A stretch of DNA of 64,000 nt from Anaeramoeba flamelloides (taxonomy: Eukaryota > Metamonada > Anaeramoebidae), in NCBI GenBank assembly GCA_027625915.1, contig JANTQA010000036.1, positions 7,461,001 to 7,525,000 of the forward strand. Direction: 5' to 3'. A program made the translations under genes and the position numbers. Numbering within the stretch: position 1 is the first letter of the stretch; every line of letters starts with the position of its first letter. This document shows, piece after piece, positions 57,417-64,000 of this stretch. The notes under the pieces are model-generated. The model was not told the origin of the DNA. It worked only from the letters and a program-made list of their open reading frames with translations, and searched no databases.

Positions 57417-58430
57417 GAAGAGTGCCTAGCTTTTCCAGAATTCAAAAGAATAGAAAAAATAAAAGATTAGAAAGATCCTTTTAAATTCTAGAAAACTTAC
57501 AGATGATTTTATTTTGATTTTCTGTTTATTCTGTGAAGTTTTCTAGGTTTTTTTGAGGTTTTCCATTTTTTTTGAAAAATTTATTGATTTTCATTAGGTT
57601 TTTTTTGAGTTTTCGATTTATTTGTGAAGTGTTCTAGGTTTTTTTTTTTTTTTTTACTTTTCTCTTTATTTGGAAAATCAATAGATTTTCGTTAGGTTTT
57701 TTTTACTTTTGAAATAAACCGAAAATTTATTAAAATTTTCTATTTATTTCAAAAAGTAAAAAAAAATGTAGAATACTTCAAATATAAAATAGAAAACCTA
57801 AAAAAAACCTAATTAAAACCAATAAATTTTCCCAATAAAATGGAAAACCTCACAAAAACCTAGAATACTTCACAAATAAATAGAAAACTTAAAAAAAACC
57901 TAACAAAAATCCATTGATTTACAAATAAAAAGAAAATTTAAGAAAGTCTAACAGTTTTTTTTTGTTATTGTTTTTATTTCAAAAATCCAATAATTTCCCA
58001 GTCAAAAAAAATTTTTTTAAAAAAAGAAGAGTACTTTTTTCAGAATTAAAAAAAATATAAAATATTTTACTCAATTCTTGTAAATTCTGGAATTTTTAAC
58101 AATGTTTTTTTTGATTTCAATATTAAAAGATAATTTAAGACATTTTCAATTTATTTCTGGAAAAGAATAAAACGAAAAGGGATTTTCTTGCGGTTTTATA
58201 TTTTTATGGTTAAAATCTATTGATTTTCTTAATAAACAGAAAATTTGAGAAAATCTAAGGGCCATTCTCCAGAATTTAAAAGAATTAAGCAAAATATTTG
58301 ACTGTTCCCGAGTTTTTTGAATTATGGAAAAGTGTGGTTAGGTTTTTTTATAATTCGAAAAATAAAAAGAGAATTTCTTTAATTTTCTTTTTATTTCTCA
58401 AATTAAAAAAAAAAATCTAGGAACTTGACA
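57417..58430. repeat. Fold-back region with palindromic B-family fragments
   Basis: The arms at about 57515-57715 and 57740-57950 are inverted copies. Each arm holds about two units of roughly 90-100 bases with TTTATTTGTGAAGT, TTCTAGGTTTTT, GAGGTTTTCCATTTT and ATTAGGTTTTTTTT. Flanking pieces at 57417-57500, 58020-58100 and 58255-58430 carry the GCCTAG..TTTTCCAGAATT and CAATTCTT..AATTCTGG palindrome also seen at 2950-3050, 20590-20780 and 21730-21790. Confidence 0.6.
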
Positions 58431-58747
58431 TCATTTATGACACTTCCCGAATTTCTAAACTTATCTTTTAAATTTTTTATAAAAGATACAAACGTAGTTT
58501 TATTAACCATTAGGCTAATAAATCCATTGAATCATTTTTTATTAATAATATTAATTATTATTATCTATAATAAATAATATTATTTGTTTTCAATTCCGAA
58601 ATCCAGATTTTGCAATTCTTTTCATAGGCTGGTCAATTCCAAAGAAAATTAAAAAAAAAAATAAATAAATATATAAAAGAAATTTAAATTATTGTTTGTA
58701 TTTATTTATAATCGATAATTCTTGACTTTAAATTAAAATTTATGAAA

Positions 58748-61700
58748 TCAAATAAAGGAATTATTTAAGGGTGATATTAAATGTATTACTTCTTGTAGAG
58801 TGAATTGGTTAAAAGATTTGTGTTTTTTTAGAATTAATTTTTGGTGGTTTTCGTTTAAAGTTAAAAAATAAGATAACAAATCCCCATCTAAAACACCCTT
58901 TTGTATATAAAATCTTTCTCTAAAATTGTTAATCTTTGATTTTATTGGTAATTGGTCTTTTAATATATTTTCTAAAGATTTCAATAATTTATAATTTTGA
59001 GGGGGCACTTGGATGATGGAAAACAAAGTACCAATTCGCGAGAAAATTAAACATTTGCAAGAACTTTTTTCGTTTTGTAGAGATAAAAACCCACCGATTT
59101 GTAAGGAATTACAGGTTTGGTTTAAGCCGAAGGATGCAAGTTTTGTAATGATGAATTGATTTTTCTTGTTCTTTTTTGAATAAATTTTGAAAGTAAAAAA
59201 ATTACCAAAGATGTCTAATGCTAAAAATTCTGTTAACGAAGAAAATTTACAATCTATTATTGCAGGTATCCTTTTTTCAGTATAAATTAATTTGAAAACT
59301 ATTTTTGACTGAACAATTTTTATATAGAATAAAGAGATATGAGAATATTGATCTATAATTAAAATGAAATTCTTATTTACAGTGATTATTTTAATTTCAT
59401 TATTAATCTTTAATTCACTAATTTTTTTAAATTTTTTCATTTTCAATTTTAAAAATAATACCTTTTTACCTGCTGTTATTGCTATCTGTGAACTATTTTT
59501 ATTTAAAGTTTCCTCATTTTTATTATTCGTGTTATTACTTGTATTCGTGTTATCACCTATATTTAAATTAACATTTCTTTTTGATTGTTTATTGTCTGAA
59601 AAATTAAAAAAATCAATTTTTTTAAGAGGTGCAGATTTTACGAGCATGGATGTAATTAACTCAAGTTTTTTATTTCCCAATTCTCGTGAATTCAGTAATT
59701 TGAATAAATACAATCTCCCTTGATTTAAAGTTTTTATTCCTGTAACAACATATAGATAATTCAATTCAATTTGTAAATCGTTAATTTGTTCATTTTCAGG
59801 AAATTCTGTAGAAGATATAATTTCTCCCTTTGTTGGCTCCATTACATAGATAAGATTTTTTTGTTGGGATTGACAAGAGATATATAATAAATTCTCAAAA
59901 GGATCATAATTTAATTTTTGGGGTGACTCTGGTAGCGGGTAATTTTCTTTAATTAATTTACTTTCAAAAGATAATTTGACAATGAATATTTTTCCTTTGG
60001 AGAGAAATATTAAAGATTGATCATTTTCTTTCCTTTTATCATTTTCGTTTATTTCATCGATATTCCTATTCATATTCATTTTTGTATTCATATTATCGCC
60101 CTCATCCTCATCCTCATCCCCTTCCCCTTCTCCTTCTTCTTGCTCTTCGTCTGTCTTCTCACAATTCATCTTATTTTGTTGATCATCGATATTTTTTAGA
60201 TTGCTTACAGATAAAAATCTACAAGCGTATTTGACTTTAGGGAAAAGAATTGGTGATATCATCAAATTGGATTCATTTTTTTTGAATTTTATTAACCATG
60301 GTTTATTTGATAATGCTAAAATTCCCTTTGACACTTTAATTAGATCCACTGGTGAGAATCCAATTCTAAATTGTTGAATTAATTCTAATTTTTTTAATTC
60401 TTCATTAAATATTAAATGGACGATTGTTCCGTCTCTTAAGCCCACAATTATGATTTTATTATTCTTGTTGTTTGTATTATCATTTTCATTTTTGATCTTT
60501 TTCTTTAAATTAACCATTGATAATAAAGAATTTGGAATATTATTTTTTTCAAATTTATTATTTTTATTATCATTGGTTTGATTTAATTTGGTATTATTCT
60601 TATTATAATTATTTAAATTAAAATTTAAAATTGTTTTTAAATTAATATTAAAATTATTTTCTTTCGAAGGTAGTTGAATTTGAAAAATTTCAATACTTGG
60701 GTTATGTGTGCCAATTATTAAAAAAATTGAAGAATTGCTATTTCTAATGCTATTGCCATTCTGAGTAATATTTGGAATAATAGTTAGACAGGAAATTTCT
60801 TTTTGATTAAAAATTTCTGTGTTATTTAATATTAATTCTAAATTACTATTTAAAATTAATTGGAAGATCATAAGTGTTGACTTATTATTTTTTTTTAATT
60901 CGATCAAAATAAACAATTTATTATTCTCGCCCGAGTAAAAAATTTTATTATTTGAAATCATGGAATCCTTTTCTGCATTCCAAACACTTATGAGAGACTT
61001 GTTAATTAAATTGACAATTGTTATGCTCTGTTGACATATTTGGATCAAATAGTCGCCCTTTATACAGACCTCAATTGAACTCTGTTTGGCGTTGATGGGG
61101 AACAAATACGTCAAATCAACCAATTCGCCGCTTTTGAAGTTGACAGCTTTAACGATGCTTGTCGAATTTGTAAATGATAACGCTAAGAAATTTCTTTTCA
61201 GAAAAGACCAAATGCCATTAATGTGATTAAAAATATTGGATTCCTTTTCGGTCGATTGGAAAATATTTTCCACTCGATGACCAGATCGAATTTTTAATAT
61301 TGAAGAGCTGTTAATCAAATTATTCCCAGAACACGCAAACAAAATCCTTTCTGGTGATTGGTTGTTTTGAGAAACTAATAAAAAATTTGTGATAAAATTA
61401 TTATTGTTTGTGTTTATATAAAAATGTTCTAAATTTAATTTTTTTTTTTTTTTCAATTCCTTTAAATTAATAACCTTATTTTTGGTTTGTCTGTTTTCGT
61501 TGTCGTAGTCTTTGTAGTTGTTGTTTTCGTTCTCATTATTTAATTCATTTTTGATTTTAAACCTCGTTAAAATTTGTAAATTGTCGTCATTCATTTCATT
61601 TAACGTAAAAAATGTGCCCTTACACATAAACCCTAAAGTAAGAAATATGTTATGGGTTAATTCAATGAAATTTGTGGAAGGTGGTAATGTCCCATGCTTT

Positions 61701-62770
61701 TTAAATTTCTTTAATAATACATTATTGTCAAATTCTTGCGAATAAGAATAAAATCTATAATTTTCTGAGAGCATGTAGATTCTTTCGCCATTTTTTGAGA
61801 CAAAACTGGAATTGATCAATTCTTTATTGGTAAAAATTTGGGTCACTTTGGGCTTGAGTTCCTCGGAAAGTTTCTTTTGTAAAGTTTTATTTCGTTTTGT
61901 TTCTGTTGATAATTCTTTCATTTTCCTGACATTTTTTAATTTGATCTCAATAATTTGCCCCTTATAGGTAAGAATTAAAATCCTTTCTCCCAACAACCCT
62001 AATATTTTATAGGGCAAATCATAATTTTTATATTTTTTAATAATCTTAATTTCTTCTAAATTTAAATCAAAGTGATAGAAGACAATTTCATTACTTTTCT
62101 TTTTCTTTTCCTTTTTGTTTTCTTTTTTCTTTTTCTTTTTATTTTTATTTTTTCTTTCATTTTCTTTCTTAATTGATCTCTTTGATTTTGTTTTGGTTAT
62201 TTGATTATTTCTTTCGTGTTGGATACAAACTACTAAGACTTCGTTTAATTCTTCTGTCTTTTCGAAATTGATACAATAGCAATCCCATAAAATTGTGTTT
62301 TGATTATTCGATCGGTAATATATCAATTTTTGATCCCCAATAACTGGTGTTGTCAGTGAAATTAAAGCCAAGTCGCCATACAAACTTGAAATTAGCAAGT
62401 AATTATTTATTTTTACTAATTGGTTGATGGCCACTTTCAGACCAAATATTTCCTCAATGGTAATCGAACTCAAAAAATCTAAATGATCGGGGAAAATTGT
62501 TAAAAAAGTTAAAGTCCCATTTGTTAAAAGTAAGCCTAGTGTACTCACATTATAATGTGTAAACACAATGGCGTCTTGTACCTTTGTAAAAAGTGGTGTG
62601 CTAAACATTTTTTTGAAGATTTGCTCTTTATCCAGCGAATACAAATTTATTCTTGTTTGTTGGATCTCAATTAACTTATTGTCCTGATCAGATCCTTCAT
62701 TTCGAGTTGTTAAGAGTTTAATAACGGTGTTGGTTTTAAGAAGTGTTTTGGAGATTAAATTTAATGTCAT
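58748..62770 (-). CDS. DDB1/SF3B3/CPSF160-superfamily triple beta-propeller protein
   Basis: This intronless gene encodes 1340 residues. The superfamily comprises DDB1 (CUL4 ligase adaptor), SF3B3/Rse1 (U2 snRNP) and CPSF160/Cft1. Evidence is distributed: an N-terminal propeller start (KLIEIQQTRINLYSLD); SPVDLIKVSKGILALSNKPW followed by KYACRF; NYPLPESPQKLNYDP; IYVMEPTKGEI; TLNQGRLYLFKLL; AITAGKKVLFLKL; and a C-terminal ending FRERFYIQKGVLDGDLLSYF that matches the DDB1/SF3B3 (F/V)IDGDL motif. NYPLPESPQKLNY suits DDB1 (VPLYESPRKICYQ) and SF3B3 (FPLQYTPRKFVIH) alike, and I cannot choose between them. Lys-rich, Asn-rich and Glu/Asp-rich inserts lengthen it beyond the usual 1140-1220. The leader before the ATG is A-rich with CAAAAA repeats. 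Confidence 0.75.
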   Translation of the reverse strand: MTLNLISKTLLKTNTVIKLLTTRNEGSDQDNKLIEIQQTRINLYSLDKEQIFKKMFSTPLFTKVQDAIVFTHYNVSTLGLLLTNGTLTFLTIFPDHLDFLSSITIEEIFGLKVAINQLVKINNYLLISSLYGDLALISLTTPVIGDQKLIYYRSNNQNTILWDCYCINFEKTEELNEVLVVCIQHERNNQITKTKSKRSIKKENERKNKNKKKKKKENKKEKKKKSNEIVFYHFDLNLEEIKIIKKYKNYDLPYKILGLLGERILILTYKGQIIEIKLKNVRKMKELSTETKRNKTLQKKLSEELKPKVTQIFTNKELINSSFVSKNGERIYMLSENYRFYSYSQEFDNNVLLKKFKKHGTLPPSTNFIELTHNIFLTLGFMCKGTFFTLNEMNDDNLQILTRFKIKNELNNENENNNYKDYDNENRQTKNKVINLKELKKKKKLNLEHFYINTNNNNFITNFLLVSQNNQSPERILFACSGNNLINSSSILKIRSGHRVENIFQSTEKESNIFNHINGIWSFLKRNFLALSFTNSTSIVKAVNFKSGELVDLTYLFPINAKQSSIEVCIKGDYLIQICQQSITIVNLINKSLISVWNAEKDSMISNNKIFYSGENNKLFILIELKKNNKSTLMIFQLILNSNLELILNNTEIFNQKEISCLTIIPNITQNGNSIRNSNSSIFLIIGTHNPSIEIFQIQLPSKENNFNINLKTILNFNLNNYNKNNTKLNQTNDNKNNKFEKNNIPNSLLSMVNLKKKIKNENDNTNNKNNKIIIVGLRDGTIVHLIFNEELKKLELIQQFRIGFSPVDLIKVSKGILALSNKPWLIKFKKNESNLMISPILFPKVKYACRFLSVSNLKNIDDQQNKMNCEKTDEEQEEGEGEGDEDEDEGDNMNTKMNMNRNIDEINENDKRKENDQSLIFLSKGKIFIVKLSFESKLIKENYPLPESPQKLNYDPFENLLYISCQSQQKNLIYVMEPTKGEIISSTEFPENEQINDLQIELNYLYVVTGIKTLNQGRLYLFKLLNSRELGNKKLELITSMLVKSAPLKKIDFFNFSDNKQSKRNVNLNIGDNTNTSNNTNNKNEETLNKNSSQIAITAGKKVLFLKLKMKKFKKISELKINNEIKIITVNKNFILIIDQYSHISLFYIKIVQSKIVFKLIYTEKRIPAIIDCKFSSLTEFLALDIFGNFFTFKIYSKKNKKNQFIITKLASFGLNQTCNSLQIGGFLSLQNEKSSCKCLIFSRIGTLFSIIQVPPQNYKLLKSLENILKDQLPIKSKINNFRERFYIQKGVLDGDLLSYFLTLNENHQKLILKKHKSFNQFTLQEVIHLISPLNNSFI

Positions 62771-64000
62771 TTCTTTTTGTTTTTGTTTTTGTTTTTGTTT
62801 TTCTTTATAGTTTGAATTTTTTTTTTATTTTTTTCTCTTGTAACGAATAGTGGGGATTAACAGAAAAAAATGTTAATTATGAGCAATTTGTAAAAGTTTC
62901 AGAAATTAAATATCATTTGGTATTCAAATTTCAAACTTGTTTGTAGTAAGAGTGTCTAAACTGAGTCTTTTACTGAAATTGATCCAAGCTGGTATTTTAT
63001 ATAGAAATCTGGTTTGAGTTTTGATTAATTGTAAAATGTTATTCTTTAAATTTTCAAAAAAACTGTATAAGGAGTTATTAAAATATGTAACAACTTTTGG
63101 TGATTATACAAATACTCTCAGAACTTTTAGGTTTTTTTAAATCCATCCATTTTAAAATCTACTAAATAATCGTCAAAAAGGAAACAATTAGATTTTAAGG
63201 GACTAGTGCCAACAAGAGAAATTTTGAAACGTATAGTAAGTTGGAATTAAAAGTAAAAAATATTAGTTGTCCATGGTTCAAATACCTTGAAAAATTGGAT
63301 TTGCAAAATCCGGTTGTTAAAAATAAGCGTACAAAAAAATTTAATCTGTGTTTAAAATAAAAAGCCTGTTTTTTTGCTATAGAAGACCTATACATTAACT
63401 AATCAAAGAAACCAACAATAAACCTGAATTAAATCTGACATTGGTTTCTTAAAGTTCTCTTATTCAATAGAAATCCTAAAAAATGAAGGATCAAATGAGA
63501 AAATTTATCTCAAAAAAAAAATTAAATTTAAGAGAAAATTTTAATCAAAAAAAAACGAAAAAAATTTCAAAAAAATTGAGAATATTTAGAAAAATTTTCA
63601 ACAAATTGCCTTCCTAATTTAAATTTTACTAAAAATATCCAGATCTTTACTTTCAAAATTGATTTGAACTTATGTATACTATTAGGTTGTATATTGGATG
63701 TTGCCTTGGAACAAGAAGAAAAAAAAGAATGGATTATATTTTGAAACACAGATTATATTGTCTTTGGTCCACATTATTTTGATCACTTTAAAAATCAATT
63801 CTTTTTGAAGGATTTTCATAATGAGGGCAAATTAAATTATAAAAAAGATCAATTTTCATTGATTATATCAAGATATTTCACTTTTTCTTTCAATAAGAAG
63901 AAAAAATATTTGTTCGAAAATTTTGAATATGTATTTCTTTTAAGGACTATCTAAAATAAAGGCACCAGGGAGTTCTCATAATTCAAAAAATTGGTAAAGT
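62771..64000. other. Upstream flank of the DDB1/SF3B3-like gene with a C-family repeat
   Basis: The first few hundred bases (to about 63190) carry no recognised repeat and would include the promoter. From about 63290 to the window end the minus strand matches 2215-2960. No gene was recognised. Confidence 0.55.
63290..64000 (-). repeat. Dispersed repeat, copy 2 (C family)
   Basis: Its reverse complement follows 2215-2960 through many blocks, including AAGTGATCAAAATAAT, TCTGTGTTTCAAAATAT, CAAGGCAACATCCAA, ATAAGTTCAAATCAATTTTG, TTTTTTTGAAATTTTTTTCG, GAGATAAATTTTCTCA and TTTGATCCTTCATTTTT. It is probably cut off by the window end. A short frame (63195-63395) covers the part whose peptide resembles the other copy. 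Confidence 0.62.

Larger units (their letters stand above)
53908..58747. other. Convergent intergenic region between FAN and the DDB1/SF3B3-like gene
   Basis: The two genes end towards each other here. I see no gene. Contents are a T-rich stretch after FAN, a 62-base A-run (55847-55908), an (AT)n tract (57354-57383), a large fold-back (57515-57950) and palindromic B-family fragments up to about 58430. Confidence 0.55.

Noticed and set aside
57780-57960. AAAACCTAA-like motifs resembling telomere repeats
   Set aside because: The motifs are irregularly spaced parts of longer fold-back units and not a tandem array.
1-64000. CRISPR arrays, tRNA or rRNA genes and virus-like elements
   Set aside because: No regular direct-repeat/spacer array, no tRNA-like B-box context and no capsid, envelope or LTR signature was seen. 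A covariance-model scan would be needed to exclude tRNAs.

Overview
This window looks like nuclear DNA of an AT-rich, amoeba-like protist. Non-coding DNA is extremely A+T-rich and full of A and T runs. Introns are GT-AG, all the genes use the standard code and most end in TAA, and the proteins carry long Asn runs and Lys/Glu runs. My best guess is Anaeramoeba or a relative; a dictyostelid-like amoebozoan is the main alternative. This rests on style and gene content, not on a search.

Six host genes are supported. In order they are: a Furry/Tao3/Mor2 cell-morphogenesis protein (+, 4168-19758); a BCS1-like AAA ATPase (+, 24687-26450); a PARP6/PARP8-type ADP-ribosyltransferase with a UBA domain (+, about 29036-40189); an RRP6/EXOSC10-like protein whose exonuclease active site looks dead (-, 41985-44894); a FAN/NSMAF GRAM-BEACH-WD40 protein (+, 48419-53907); and a DDB1/SF3B3/CPSF160-superfamily protein (-, 58748-62770). 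They do not form one pathway and there is no operon-like layout.

The main structural result is that several stretches that look intergenic are giant introns. Short upstream exons, found by similarity to known family members and supported by splice phase, place the Furry start 6.1 kb upstream of its 8.8-kb main exon. They also spread the PARP gene over about 11 kb, with introns of about 4.8 and 3.9 kb, and give FAN a 2.2-kb region in which one small exon is still unplaced. Other introns are 100-250 nt.

The large introns and the gaps between genes hold mobile and repeated DNA: three copies of a 0.5-kb terminal-inverted-repeat element (23644, 29980, 40364), two 3' ends of a non-LTR retrotransposon (33163, about 41400), three long copies of a 1.2-kb repeat (22436, 46925, 49605), two copies of another repeat at opposite ends of the window (about 2215 and 63290), nested inverted repeats in the Furry intron, and fold-back DNA near 57500-58430. 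I saw no convincing tRNA, rRNA, CRISPR array, virus-like element or bacterial-style feature.
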